From the NCBI RefSeq assembly GCF_037204085.1, contig NZ_JBBCBW010000002.1, forward strand, positions 372,001 through 436,000: DNA of 64,000 nt, in the 5' to 3' direction. Shown one piece after another: positions 32,163 to 41,681 of this stretch; within the stretch, counting starts at the first letter, position 1, and every line of letters starts with the position of its first letter. Under the pieces are notes generated by a model. The model had not been told where the DNA came from and did not search any database. It worked only from the letters and a program-made list of their open reading frames with translations. The translations under genes were made by a program, and so were the position numbers. The DNA is from Variovorax sp037204085. GTDB lineage: Bacteria; Pseudomonadota; Gammaproteobacteria; Burkholderiales; Burkholderiaceae_C.

Positions 32163-33659
32163 CTATCTGCAGCGCGCCTGCAGTTCGCGCTTGAGCACCT
32201 TGCCGTTGGCTGTGGTCGGCATGGCGTCGATTGCCTCGATGCGCGCCGGTCGCTTGTAGGGCGACAGATGCTCGGCCAGATACGTGCGCAGCGTGGACTC
32301 GTCGAGCACCGCGCCGGGCTTCATTTCGACGAAGGCGACGATCTGCTCGTTGCCGTCCGCCTCGGGCACACCGACCACTGCGCAAAGGTGTACGCCGTCG
32401 AAGCGGCCGATCACCGTTTCGATCTCGGCGGGATAGACGTTGAAGCCCGAGCGGATGATCATCTCCTTGAGCCGGCCGACCACGAACAGTGCGCCGTCCG
32501 CATCGAAGCGGCCGAGGTCGCCGCTCGCGTACCAGCCGCCCGGACGCATGACCTGCGCCGTGGCCGCCGCATCGCGGAAGTAGCCCAGCATGAGGCCGGG
32601 GCCGCGCAGCCAGATTTCGCCTGTCTCGCCCGGTGCAACATCGATGCCGCCGGAGTCGACGATGCGCGCCTCGCCCCCTTCCACCACGCAGCCTGCGGCC
32701 GTGTCCGCGCGCGGAGCCTCGACGCGCGTCAGGAACACCGAGCCCGCGTACTCCGAAAGGCCGTAGCCATAGTGCAGTGGCTGGCCGAACAGCGCCTCGA
32801 CGCGCTGCTTGAGCCCAAGGTCGAGCGGCGCGGAACCCGTGTAGACGTAGCGCAGCGCCGGAAAGCGGACCACCGCGCGCTCCGCCTCGATGTGCGCCAA
32901 CAGGCGCGCATACATGGTGGGCGGGCCGAGCAGGTTCGACACCTGTTCATGCGCGAGCGCCTGCAGCATGTCGGCAGGAGAAAAGCTCGCGCGCAGCACC
33001 AGCGCAGCGCCGCCGGTGAGCGCAGCCATCAGCACCGTGCCGATGCCGAAGATGTGCGTCATCGGCAAGAACGCGTAGACCCGGTCGCGCTCGTTCAGCG
33101 CACGCACGCGGGCCGACACGCGGCCGAAATGCAGCAGCCCGCCGTGCGACACCATCACGCCCTTGGGCGTGCCCGAGGTGCCGGATGTGAAGATGATGGC
33201 GGCCGCGTCCGCCAGCGCAGGGTCGGCCTCCAGCTGGGCCTCGGCGCGGATGGCCGATCGCATCACGCCGGGCAGTGCCGATGGCACTGCGCCGGCGCGA
33301 ATCGCGTGCTGGCGCGCGGCCTCCGAAGCGCCGGTGGTGAAGTAGCACAGCCGCGCGTCGGCGCGCTCGGCAATGGCCGCGATTTCGCCCGGCGACATGC
33401 GCGCATTGACGCCGCACGACCAAGCACCGACACGGCTGCACGCCATGATCAGCGCGATGTGCGCGGCGCAGTTCTCGGCCACCAGCAGCACGCGGTCGGT
33501 CGGCCGCACGCCCGCTGCCAGCAAGTCTTGGGCGGCAGCCTCGGCCATGGCCTGCAACGCCGCATAGGACACGGTGCCCGAGGGCTCGAAAAGAAAAGCC
33601 GCCTCGGGCGAGCGCGATGCGCGCGCTTCGAGCAGTTCGTGGATTCGCATGGGCACCAT
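32163..33659 (-). CDS. AMP-dependent acyl-CoA synthetase/ligase
   Basis: The 498-residue enzyme activates a carboxylic acid to its CoA thioester via an acyl-adenylate. The P-loop-like motif is IIFTSGTSGTPKGVMVSHGG. YGLSEYAG and a hinge SGDLGRFDADGALFVVGRLK follow, and near the end PTTANGKVLKRELQ contains the catalytic Lys. The start is at 33659 or the ATG at 33650. It lies 3 nt after the Bug-type binding protein and downstream of the double acyl-CoA dehydrogenase, so the three genes probably form one catabolic operon. The acid is unknown. Confidence 0.93.
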   Translation of the reverse strand: MVPMRIHELLEARASRSPEAAFLFEPSGTVSYAALQAMAEAAAQDLLAAGVRPTDRVLLVAENCAAHIALIMACSRVGAWSCGVNARMSPGEIAAIAERADARLCYFTTGASEAARQHAIRAGAVPSALPGVMRSAIRAEAQLEADPALADAAAIIFTSGTSGTPKGVMVSHGGLLHFGRVSARVRALNERDRVYAFLPMTHIFGIGTVLMAALTGGAALVLRASFSPADMLQALAHEQVSNLLGPPTMYARLLAHIEAERAVVRFPALRYVYTGSAPLDLGLKQRVEALFGQPLHYGYGLSEYAGSVFLTRVEAPRADTAAGCVVEGGEARIVDSGGIDVAPGETGEIWLRGPGLMLGYFRDAAATAQVMRPGGWYASGDLGRFDADGALFVVGRLKEMIIRSGFNVYPAEIETVIGRFDGVHLCAVVGVPEADGNEQIVAFVEMKPGAVLDESTLRTYLAEHLSPYKRPARIEAIDAMPTTANGKVLKRELQARCR

Positions 33660-33662
33660 CGG

Positions 33663-34655
33663 CTATTCCGCTTCGATGCCCTTGGACGCGGTGGCCCAGA
33701 GCTTTCGGTCGGCCTGGCCCTTGGTGGCCAGCAGTTCCGCGGCGCCGGTCCACACTTCGTAGCCCTGCTCGCGCAGGCGACTGGCGATGTCCTCGCGCGC
33801 CATGGCCTTGTGCGCGGCCGCATTCAGGCGGGCAACCAGCGCCGGGTCCATGCGCGCGGGGCCGTACAGGCCGAACCAGCCGCCCACGTCATACCCGGCC
33901 ACGCCGGATTCGATCATCGTGGGCACCTCGGGCAGCATGCGGTTGCGCTGGCGCGAGGTAACGGCCAGCGCGCGCAGCTTGCCCGACTGGATGAATGGCC
34001 GCGAGGTGGCGATGATGTCGAACATCATCGTCACGGTGCCGCCCATCACGTCGGCCAGCGCGGGCGCGCTGCCTTTGTACGGCACATGCGTCAGCTGCAC
34101 GCCGGTCATCTTCTCGAGCAGCGCACCGCTCAGGTGGTTCGAGGCGCCGATGCCGGCCGAGCCGTAGAACACCTTGCCCGGCCTCGCCTTCGCGTAGGCC
34201 AGCAGCTCGGCCACGCTGTGCACCGGCAAGTCCTTGTTGACCACCAGCACGTTGGTGTAGTCCACCAGCGGCGCGATAGGCGTCAGGTCCTTCATCGGGT
34301 CGAAGGGCATCTTGCGCTGGATGTTCGGGTTGATGGTGATCGTCGGGCTCGCGCCGAAGAACAGCATCGCAGCATCGGGCGCAGCCTTGGCAACCGCATC
34401 GCCGCCCACCGAACCGCTGGCACCCGGCCGGTTTTCCACGATGACCTGCGTGCCGAGCTCCTGGCCGAGCGCGGGCGCAAGCAGGCGCGCCGCGCCGTCC
34501 ACCGGCCCGCCCGCGGAGTAGCCGACCACCAGCTTGATGATTGGCGGCAGCTGCGATTGCTGCTGCGCGAAGGCGCGCGAATGCAGTGCGGCCAGCAGTG
34601 CGCTGCCTGCCAGCGCGGCGACGGCTTGCCGCCGTGTGATGTCCGTGGTTTTCAT
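33663..34655 (-). CDS. Bug-family periplasmic binding protein (tripartite tricarboxylate transporter type)
   Basis: The 330-residue protein has a Tat-like leader (DITRRQAVAALAGSALLAAL). The mature part shows Bug features: VVGYSAGGPVDGAARLLAPA, then VENRPGASGSVGGDAVAKAA, and HVPYKGSAPALADVMGGTV. Such proteins bind carboxylates in the periplasm. No TctA/TctB membrane genes are nearby, so it is an orphan that may share a remote transporter or act as a sensor. It lies between the acyl-CoA dehydrogenase and CoA ligase genes. Confidence 0.94.
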   Translation of the reverse strand: MKTTDITRRQAVAALAGSALLAALHSRAFAQQQSQLPPIIKLVVGYSAGGPVDGAARLLAPALGQELGTQVIVENRPGASGSVGGDAVAKAAPDAAMLFFGASPTITINPNIQRKMPFDPMKDLTPIAPLVDYTNVLVVNKDLPVHSVAELLAYAKARPGKVFYGSAGIGASNHLSGALLEKMTGVQLTHVPYKGSAPALADVMGGTVTMMFDIIATSRPFIQSGKLRALAVTSRQRNRMLPEVPTMIESGVAGYDVGGWFGLYGPARMDPALVARLNAAAHKAMAREDIASRLREQGYEVWTGAAELLATKGQADRKLWATASKGIEAE

Positions 34656-34699
34656 TGGCTTGTCTCCTGTTGTTTATTTCTTGGGCGAACGCAACCGGC

Positions 34700-37027
34700 T
34701 CAAACAGGCAGATCGAGCACCTGCCGCGCGAGGATGTTTCGCTGGATCTCGTTGGTGCCGCCGTAGATCATTGCGGCTGTCGAACCGATCAACGGCGACA
34801 GCACATTGAAGGTTTGTCCGTCGAGCACCTGGTCACCGGCCACGGCACCCTGCTCTTCCCCGGCCTCGATCAGCATTGCGCCAATGCGGTGATAGGTTTC
34901 GCTGGCCCAGATCTTCAGCAGCGACACCGAGGCGGGCAGCGGCTTGCCCGCTCGCACGATGTCGGCAAAGCCCGTGTACGCCGCCGACAGGTCGAGCACG
35001 TCGAGCCGCAGCGCCGCAAAGCGCTGCGCAAACACCGGGTCGGCAAAAAGGCGCCGCGCCTGTGCAAGCCGCGCCAGTTGGCCGAGCGCGTACTGCGACT
35101 GCTTGGGGCTGCCGAGAAAAATGCGCTCGAAGCCCAGCAGCGCCTTGGCAATGGTCCAGCCGCCGTGCAGCTTGCCGACCAGGTTTTCGGCCGGCACGCG
35201 CACGTTGTCGAAAAACACTTCGCAGAACTCGGGCTCGCCTGAAAGCGTGTGAATCGGCCGCACCGTGATGCCCGGCGTGCGCAGGTCGCACAGCAGAAAG
35301 CTGATGCCCTCTTGCTTACGCGCGGCCTTGTCGGTGCGCACGAGCATGAAGATGTGATTGGCGTCCTGCGCGAGCGTGGTCCAGATCTTCTGGCCGTTGA
35401 CGATGAAGTGGTCGCCCTCTGCATCGCGCCCCGCCACGGCCTCGGTGCGCAGCCCGGCCAGGTCGGAGCCGGCGTTGGGCTCCGAATAGCCCTGGCACCA
35501 CACATGCTCGCCGTTCAATATGCGTGGCAGAAAGCGGCCTTGCTGCTCGGGCGTGCCGTGCTGGATCAACAGCGGCCCGATCATCACGATGCCCTGGTCG
35601 GGCGTGCGCGCGACGCCGTATTGCTCCAACTCCTCGATCCATGCAATGAGCTTGTCGGCGGGCAGACCCATGCCGCCATGCGCCTGCGGCCACGCCGGCG
35701 CGATCCAGCCTTGCTCGGACAGGGTGAGATACCAGTCGCGTATCTCGCTCCAGCGGGCCCGGTGCGAAAGGTAGCGCAGCTGCTGCGGGTAGCGCTGCTG
35801 CAGAAAGCCGCGCACCATGCGACGGAAATCCGCTTCGGGCATTTCGCTCCAGTCGGCAGTGCGCGGAAACTCGCCCTCCCATTCGGCTGCGCCCGTTCGT
35901 GCTTCCCCGCCTTCAGCCAGCACGGCATGACGGCGCTGGTGCGCAGCGGCATTGCCGAGCCACGCCGAAAGGCACAGCGTGCGCTTGTAGTACAGGCTCA
36001 GGTCGCACTCCTGCGTGTAGCCGATGGCGCCATGCAACTGCACTGCCGCACGCGAGACTTGCAGCGCCGCGGCGGTACAGCGGGCATTCACGCGGCTGGC
36101 CTCGGCTTCGAGCCGGTCGGCGGCAAGCCCCTGGCCTGCGAGCGGCAGCACCTCCGCCAACGTGGCTTGCGCCACTTCGAGGTGAATGAACATGTCCACG
36201 CAGCGGTGCTGCAGCGCCTGGAAGCTGCCGATGGGTTTGCCGAACTGCGAGCGGGTGCGCAGGTACGCCAGCGTCTGGGTGAGCATGGCCTGCCCCACGC
36301 CCAGCAGCTCGGCGGCCTGCAGGATCTGGCCGGCAGCCAGCGCATGGCGCAGGGCGTCCTGCGCGGCGGGGCCTTCCGCCAGCACTGCTTCGGGTGGCAG
36401 CTCCACTTGTTCGAAGCGCAGGCTCGCGGCCTGGCTGCCGTCCACCAGCGGCATCAGGGTTTCGCTCACGCCGGCCGTGCCGCGCGGCACCCATAGCAGC
36501 ACCGCATCGTCGCTGCCCCTTGCCGACACCAGCCAGCCGCTGGCCGCCGCGCCGGGCAGCACCATGAGCTTCTCGCCCTGCAGCAGCACGCCGCCCGCAT
36601 GACCCGCGCGCGGCTCGCAGCCGCAGGCCAGCGGCACGGCGCTCAGGTCGCCCGCGCTCTCCTGCCAAGCCAATGCGGGCAGGCTGCGGCCCGCCACAAG
36701 GTCGGCAAGCAGCGACTGCGCGCTCTTCGATTCGAGCCGCGCCAGCAGCAACGCGCTGAGGCCCGCCACCGCCAGCAGCGGTTCGGGCGCAACGTGCTCG
36801 CCGGCCGCCCGCAGTACTTGCGCGGCACCCGCGAGGCCCAAGGCCATACCGCCGGCCGATTCAGGTGCCAGCATGCCGGTCCAGCCCAGTTCGGCAAGCG
36901 CGCTCCAGCCTTGCGCCTCGTCGGCATCGGCGTGTTCCATGCGCTCGCGCCGGCGCTGGATGGAACGGCTGCGAACGAAGTAGTCGAGCGCGGCTTCGCG
37001 TATTGCGGAGAGTGATTCGGTGTCCAT
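34700..37027 (-). CDS. Double-length acyl-CoA dehydrogenase (two ACAD domains)
   Basis: The 775-residue protein consists of two acyl-CoA dehydrogenase modules in tandem. The first (about residues 1-375) is more divergent, with TRSQFGKPIGSFQALQHRCV and QLHGAIGYTQECDLSLYYKR. The second (about 390-775) has WCQGYSEPNAGSDLAGLRTE, VNGQKIWTTLAQDANHIFML and a C-terminal YGGTNEIQRNILAR. FAD and substrate binding motifs are clearest in the second. The start is the ATG at 37027; the longer frame to 37222 would cross the divergent gene's promoter. It heads an operon with a Bug protein and a CoA ligase. Confidence 0.92.
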   Translation of the reverse strand: MDTESLSAIREAALDYFVRSRSIQRRRERMEHADADEAQGWSALAELGWTGMLAPESAGGMALGLAGAAQVLRAAGEHVAPEPLLAVAGLSALLLARLESKSAQSLLADLVAGRSLPALAWQESAGDLSAVPLACGCEPRAGHAGGVLLQGEKLMVLPGAAASGWLVSARGSDDAVLLWVPRGTAGVSETLMPLVDGSQAASLRFEQVELPPEAVLAEGPAAQDALRHALAAGQILQAAELLGVGQAMLTQTLAYLRTRSQFGKPIGSFQALQHRCVDMFIHLEVAQATLAEVLPLAGQGLAADRLEAEASRVNARCTAAALQVSRAAVQLHGAIGYTQECDLSLYYKRTLCLSAWLGNAAAHQRRHAVLAEGGEARTGAAEWEGEFPRTADWSEMPEADFRRMVRGFLQQRYPQQLRYLSHRARWSEIRDWYLTLSEQGWIAPAWPQAHGGMGLPADKLIAWIEELEQYGVARTPDQGIVMIGPLLIQHGTPEQQGRFLPRILNGEHVWCQGYSEPNAGSDLAGLRTEAVAGRDAEGDHFIVNGQKIWTTLAQDANHIFMLVRTDKAARKQEGISFLLCDLRTPGITVRPIHTLSGEPEFCEVFFDNVRVPAENLVGKLHGGWTIAKALLGFERIFLGSPKQSQYALGQLARLAQARRLFADPVFAQRFAALRLDVLDLSAAYTGFADIVRAGKPLPASVSLLKIWASETYHRIGAMLIEAGEEQGAVAGDQVLDGQTFNVLSPLIGSTAAMIYGGTNEIQRNILARQVLDLPV

Positions 37028-37037
37028 CGCCGCAGCG

Positions 37038-37113
37038 TGACAGAACACCCTTTCGCGCGGCATTTGCATTTGGCGAAGGGAGGGTTTCGCAATGACAGAA
37101 CCGCCTCGCGCGG
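37038..37113. promoter_or_regulatory. Imperfect direct repeats between divergent acyl-CoA dehydrogenase genes
   Basis: TGACAGAAC-N6-TCGCGCGG at 37038-37060 recurs as TGACAGAAC-N4-TCGCGCGG at 37093-37113. The copies lie between the divergent starts at 37027 and 37134. Two copies of the same 17 conserved bases suggest paired regulator binding sites. Confidence 0.5.
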
Positions 37114-37133
37114 GAGAGGCATAGATTCGGTGG

Positions 37134-38297
37134 ATGAACAGCAGCAACGACACCCGTTTTTCCGACATCCGCGACGCCGTGCGCGACCTGTGCGCGCAGT
37201 TTCCCAACGAGTATTTCCGCAAGGTCGATGAAGCGCGCGGCTACCCCGCCGAGTTCGTCGATGCGCTCACCAAGGCCGGCTGGATGGCCGCGCTCATTCC
37301 GCAGGAGTACGGCGGCTCGGGCCTCGGGCTTACCGAGGCTTCGGTGATCATGGAAGAAATCAACCGCTGCGGCGGCAACTCCGGCGCCTGCCACGGCCAG
37401 ATGTACAACATGGGCACGCTGCTGCGCCACGGCAGCGAGGCGCAAAAGCGCAACTACCTGCCGCGCATTGCCACCGGCGAGCTGCGCCTGCAATCGATGG
37501 GCGTGACCGAGCCCAGCACGGGCACCGACACCACCAAGATCAAGACCACGGCCGTGAAGAAGGGCGACCGCTACGTCGTCAACGGGCAGAAGGTGTGGAT
37601 CTCGCGCATCCAGCACTCGGACCTGATGATCTTGCTGGCGCGCACCACGCCGCTGGCGGACGTGAAGAAGAAGTCCGAAGGCATGTCGATCTTCATCGTC
37701 GACCTGCGCGAAGCCATCGGCAACGGCATGACGGTGCGGCCCATCCTGAACATGGTGAACCACGAGACCAACGAACTCTTCTTCGAAAACCTCGAGATCC
37801 CGGCCGAGAACCTGATCGGCGAAGAAGGCCAGGGCTTCAAGTACATCCTCGATGGCCTGAACGCCGAGCGCACGCTGATTGCGGCGGAATGCATCGGCGA
37901 TGGCTACTGGTTCATAGACAAGGTCACGGCATACACAAAAGAGCGCGTGGTGTTCGGCCGGCCCATCGGCCAGAACCAGGGCGTGCAGTTTCCGATTGCC
38001 GAGGCCTTCATCGAGATCGAGGCCGCCAACCTCATGCGCTATGAAGCCTGCCGCCTGTTCGATGCGCGCGAGCCCTGCGGCGCGCAAGCCAACATGGCGA
38101 AGTACCTTGCGGCCAAGGCAAGCTGGGAAGCGGCCAATGCCTGCCTGCAGTTCCATGGCGGCTTCGGCTTTGCCTGCGAATACGACATCGAGCGCAAGTT
38201 CCGCGAGACGCGGCTCTACCAGGTCGCGCCAATCTCGACCAATCTCATCCTGAGCTACGTGGCGGAGCACATGCTCGGCCTGCCGCGCTCGTTCTGA
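37134..38297 (+). CDS. Acyl-CoA dehydrogenase
   Basis: The 387-residue enzyme removes hydrogens at the alpha-beta bond of an acyl-CoA, using FAD and passing electrons to ETF. Key segments are MGVTEPSTGTDTTKIKTTAV (FAD contact), VNGQKVWISRIQHSDLMILL, and FHGGFGFACEYDIERKFRET (C-terminal). The position of the family catalytic Glu in this type is near CEYDIE. It is divergent from the double dehydrogenase and lies 12 nt upstream of the MmgE/PrpD gene, suggesting a shared pathway. The acyl chain is unknown. Confidence 0.94.
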   Translation: MNSSNDTRFSDIRDAVRDLCAQFPNEYFRKVDEARGYPAEFVDALTKAGWMAALIPQEYGGSGLGLTEASVIMEEINRCGGNSGACHGQMYNMGTLLRHGSEAQKRNYLPRIATGELRLQSMGVTEPSTGTDTTKIKTTAVKKGDRYVVNGQKVWISRIQHSDLMILLARTTPLADVKKKSEGMSIFIVDLREAIGNGMTVRPILNMVNHETNELFFENLEIPAENLIGEEGQGFKYILDGLNAERTLIAAECIGDGYWFIDKVTAYTKERVVFGRPIGQNQGVQFPIAEAFIEIEAANLMRYEACRLFDAREPCGAQANMAKYLAAKASWEAANACLQFHGGFGFACEYDIERKFRETRLYQVAPISTNLILSYVAEHMLGLPRSF

Positions 38298-38309
38298 AGG
38301 GACTGATCC

Positions 38310-39671
38310 ATGACCGATTCGACCCACCCGAGCAAGGTGCTCGCCACCTTTGCCGCCGAGCTGCAGTTCGCGAACATCCCCGCGCCCGTGCTGCGCCGCA
38401 CCGAAGACCTGATGCTCGACTGGCTGGGCTCGGTGCTCGCCGCCCGCACTGCGCGGCCGGTGCGCTCCATCGAACGCTTTGCACAGATGATGGGCCCCGC
38501 CGATGGGCCGAGCGAAATACTCACCTCGCGCCGCACCAGCTCACCGGTGTTTGCGGCGCTGGTCAACGCAGCGGCTTCGCACTACGTGGAACAGGACGAC
38601 GTGCACAACGGCTCGGTGTTCCACCCCGCCGCGGTGGTCATTGCACCGGCACTGGCCGTGGCGCAGAGCATTGGCGCCAGCGGTGCGCAACTGCTGGTGG
38701 CCGTGGTCGCGGGCTACGAGGTCGGCATCCGCGTGGGCGAATTCCTGGGCCGCTCGCACTACAAGACCTTTCACACCACGGCAACGGCGGGCACGCTGGC
38801 GGCGGCCGCCGCGGTGGGCAGCCTGCTGAAGCTCACGCCTCAGCAGATGCTGCACGCCTTCGGCTCGGCCGGTACGCAGTCAGCGGGGGTGTGGGAGTTT
38901 CTGCGCGATGCGGCCGATTCCAAGCAGCTGCACTGCGCGCATGCGGCAGCCAGCGGGCTCATGTCTGCCTACCTTGCGCAGGACGGCTTCACGGGCGCCG
39001 CCAAGGTGCTCGAAGGTGCGCAGGGCCTTGGCGTTGGCATGTCGAGCGACGCCGATCCGGCACGGCTCACCGACCGCCTCGGTACGCGCTGGGCGCTGGC
39101 CGAAACCTCGTTCAAGTACCACGCCTCGTGCCGCCACACCCATCCCGCGGCCGATGCGTTGCTGCAGGTGATGACGCAGCACGGCCTCAAGCCCGACGAC
39201 GTGGCCCGTGTGACCACGCATGTGCACCAGGGCGCCATCGACGTGCTGGGCCGCGTCACGGTGCCGGCCACGGTGCACCAGGGCAAGTTCTCGATGGGCA
39301 CGGTGCTGGGCCTGATTGCGGTGCACGGCCGCGCAGGGCTGGGCGAGTTCGACCGCGATTTTCTTGCGCCCGAGGTGGCCGCGTTTCGCGACAAGGTCGC
39401 GATGGAGCTCGATGCAGAAGTCGATACCGCCTACCCCGCGCGCTGGATCGGCAAGGTGAGCGTGCAGACCCGCGACGGCCGCACGCTGCAGGGCCGAGTG
39501 GACGAGCCAAAGGGCGATCCGGGCAACACGCTGAGCCGCACCGAGATCGAAGACAAGATGCAACGCCTTGCGCACTACGGCGAAGGCGCCACGGCCGACG
39601 AAGCCAAGGCGCTGTGCCAGCGCATCTGGCAACTGGCCGACGCGCCCCGCGTGGAACGCTGGCTGCCCTGA
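38310..39671 (+). CDS. MmgE/PrpD-family dehydratase
   Basis: This 453-residue protein is related to 2-methylcitrate dehydratase, cis-aconitate decarboxylase and similar enzymes. Its N-terminal helical domain has EDLMLDWLGSVLAARTARPV and ASHYVEQDDVHNGSVFHPAA. The C-terminal part has SFKYHASCRHTHPAADALLQ. These are typical MmgE/PrpD motifs. It is immediately after an acyl-CoA dehydrogenase gene and probably acts on a carboxylate in the same pathway. Exact substrate unknown. Confidence 0.94.
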   Translation: MTDSTHPSKVLATFAAELQFANIPAPVLRRTEDLMLDWLGSVLAARTARPVRSIERFAQMMGPADGPSEILTSRRTSSPVFAALVNAAASHYVEQDDVHNGSVFHPAAVVIAPALAVAQSIGASGAQLLVAVVAGYEVGIRVGEFLGRSHYKTFHTTATAGTLAAAAAVGSLLKLTPQQMLHAFGSAGTQSAGVWEFLRDAADSKQLHCAHAAASGLMSAYLAQDGFTGAAKVLEGAQGLGVGMSSDADPARLTDRLGTRWALAETSFKYHASCRHTHPAADALLQVMTQHGLKPDDVARVTTHVHQGAIDVLGRVTVPATVHQGKFSMGTVLGLIAVHGRAGLGEFDRDFLAPEVAAFRDKVAMELDAEVDTAYPARWIGKVSVQTRDGRTLQGRVDEPKGDPGNTLSRTEIEDKMQRLAHYGEGATADEAKALCQRIWQLADAPRVERWLP

Positions 39672-39693
39672 AGGCAGCACGTGCTAGCGCCAG

Positions 39694-40584
39694 TTAAGGC
39701 GCGACGAGGTGGTCGAACAGCTCGCGCGCCGAAGCCGGCAGCTGTTCGCGGTCGCGTGCAATCAGCTTGAGTTCTCGCTCCGCCCATGCATCGCTGAGCG
39801 CGACGGTTGAGATCCGCATCGCCATCGACAGCCGCTGCGCCGATGAAGCCGGCAACACGCCGACGCCCACGCCCGCTTCGATCATCAGGCAGATGGCCTC
39901 GAAGCTGCTGACCTGGATGCGCGGGTTGAAGCCGCGGCCGGCCAGCTCGGCGCGGCGCTGCAAAAAGCGGTGGATGGCGCTGCCGTGGTGCAGGCCCACG
40001 TGCTGTTCGTCGAGCGTGTCGGCAAAAGCCACCGACGGCGCGCCTGCCAGGTGATGCGTCTCGGGCACCACCAGCACGAGCTGGTTGCTGCCGAAGGGGC
40101 GCGCGTCGAATTCACCGGTGTGCACATCGCCCGCCAGGATGCCGATGTCGGCCTCGCCATCGGCCACGGCGCGCACGATTTCTTCGCTCAGGTATTCACG
40201 CAGGTCGACCTGCACGGCCGGATGCTGCGTGAGAAAACCCGCGAGCTTTTGCGGCAGGTATTCGGTAATCGACGTGGTGTTGGCGAACACGCGCACATGG
40301 CCCTTGATGCCCTTGCCGAAGTCCTGCATGTCGCAGCGCAGGTGCTCCATCTGCTGCATCACGCGCTTGGCGTGGTAGAGCACCGCCTGCCCCGCCGCCG
40401 TCAGGCTCACGCCCTGCGCGCTGCGGTGCAGCAGCTTGCCGCCCACGGCCTCTTCCATCTGCTTGATGCGCGTGGACGCCGCCGCGAGCGAGATGCAGGC
40501 TTTCTCTGCGCCGCGCGTAAGGCTGCGTGCGTCCGCCACGTAGACGAACAGTTTCAGGTCGAACAGGTCGAAATGCAGGTTCAC
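39694..40584 (-). CDS. LysR-family transcriptional regulator
   Basis: The 296-residue regulator begins with LHFDLFDLKLFVYVADARSL and the HTH helix SLAAASTRIKQMEEAVGGKL. The effector domain includes GHVRVFANTTSITEYLPQKL, seen in regulators of the same group. I chose a GTG at 40584; the open frame continues to 40890 but that sequence is antisense to the SDR gene. It is convergent with MmgE/PrpD and downstream of the SDR gene on the same strand. It is a candidate regulator of the acyl-CoA genes. Confidence 0.9.
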   Translation of the reverse strand: MNLHFDLFDLKLFVYVADARSLTRGAEKACISLAAASTRIKQMEEAVGGKLLHRSAQGVSLTAAGQAVLYHAKRVMQQMEHLRCDMQDFGKGIKGHVRVFANTTSITEYLPQKLAGFLTQHPAVQVDLREYLSEEIVRAVADGEADIGILAGDVHTGEFDARPFGSNQLVLVVPETHHLAGAPSVAFADTLDEQHVGLHHGSAIHRFLQRRAELAGRGFNPRIQVSSFEAICLMIEAGVGVGVLPASSAQRLSMAMRISTVALSDAWAERELKLIARDREQLPASARELFDHLVAP

Positions 40585-40663
40585 CGGACAAGCGCGCCAA
40601 GAAGGAAAGAAGCGTGCATTGTCGGCCGAATGGCGCTGTATGCGCCCTTCTCGGGGTTTGACC

Positions 40664-41569
40664 TCAGACCGGGTCCCAGCTGAACACGTCCGCCGAGCGG
40701 TCCAGCGGATAGAAGCTCGCACGCATGGCGGGCATGGCGTGCTCGGCAATGCTCTCGGGCGTCCAGCCTTCGGAGCGGTGAATGGAGCGCACCGGCCGCG
40801 GCTGGCTGATGAGCGAAATCTCGTTGTTGCGCACCGCAAATATCTGGCCGTTGACCGCGCCGGCCGCGTCGCTCGCAAGGTACACCGCAAGCGGCGCCAC
40901 CTTGGCGGGCGTCATCTGCTTGATCTTGTCGACGCGGGCGCGCTGCTCGTCGGTGTCGGTGGGAATGGCGCCGATCATTCGGCTCCATGCGAAGGGCGCG
41001 ATGCAGTTGGAACGCACGTTGAACTTGAGCATGTCGAGTGCAATCGACTTCGACAGCGCCGCGATCCCGAGCTTGGCCGCCGCGTAGTTGGCCTGGCCGT
41101 AGTTGCCGATGAGGCCCGAGGTCGAGGTCATGTGCACCATGGCGCCCGAGTTCTGCTCCTTGAAGTGCGTTGCGGCCGCGCGGCTCACGTAGTAGGCGCC
41201 GTAGAGGTGCACCTTGATCACGGCGTCCCATTCGTCGACCGACATCTTGTGGAAGAAGCGGTCGCGCAGGATGCCGGCGTTGTTGACCACGGCGTCGACG
41301 CGGCCAAAGCTCTCGACCGCGCATTCGACGATGCGCGCCGCACTGGCCGCTTCGGCCACGCTGTCGGTGTTGGGCACGGCCTGGCCGCCGGCGGCACGGA
41401 TTTCGTCGACCACCTGCTGCGCAGGGCCGGCACTGCCGCCCGCGCCATCGAGCGCGGCGCCGATGTCGTTGACCACCACCTTGGCGCCGCTCTTCGCCAT
41501 TGCCAGCGCAATGTCGCGCCCGATACCGCCGCCCGCGCCAGTGATGACGACCACTTTTCCTTCAACCAT
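40664..41569 (-). CDS. SDR-family dehydrogenase (HSD17B4/multifunctional-type)
   Basis: This 301-residue protein has VVVITGAGGGIGRDIALAMA (cofactor), VVNNAGILRDRFFHKMSVDE and the active site MTSTSGLIGNYGQANYAAAK with complete Ser-Tyr-Lys. The sequence around DRFFHKMS is typical of the hydroxyacyl-CoA dehydrogenase branch seen in peroxisomal multifunctional enzymes. Thus it may oxidise a 3-hydroxyacyl-CoA in the same degradation pathway as the nearby dehydrogenases. It lies upstream of the LysR gene, with 79 nt between. Confidence 0.92.
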   Translation of the reverse strand: MVEGKVVVITGAGGGIGRDIALAMAKSGAKVVVNDIGAALDGAGGSAGPAQQVVDEIRAAGGQAVPNTDSVAEAASAARIVECAVESFGRVDAVVNNAGILRDRFFHKMSVDEWDAVIKVHLYGAYYVSRAAATHFKEQNSGAMVHMTSTSGLIGNYGQANYAAAKLGIAALSKSIALDMLKFNVRSNCIAPFAWSRMIGAIPTDTDEQRARVDKIKQMTPAKVAPLAVYLASDAAGAVNGQIFAVRNNEISLISQPRPVRSIHRSEGWTPESIAEHAMPAMRASFYPLDRSADVFSWDPV

Positions 41570-41681
41570 GTGTGTCTGCTCCGGAAATCCGCCCGCAGTT
41601 CACGGGCAGTTCCAGAATGCCACAGGGGCCGGCTGGCGAGTTCCGGATTTCCGAAGAGGGGCTTCGGCGGCGCCCTCTTCG

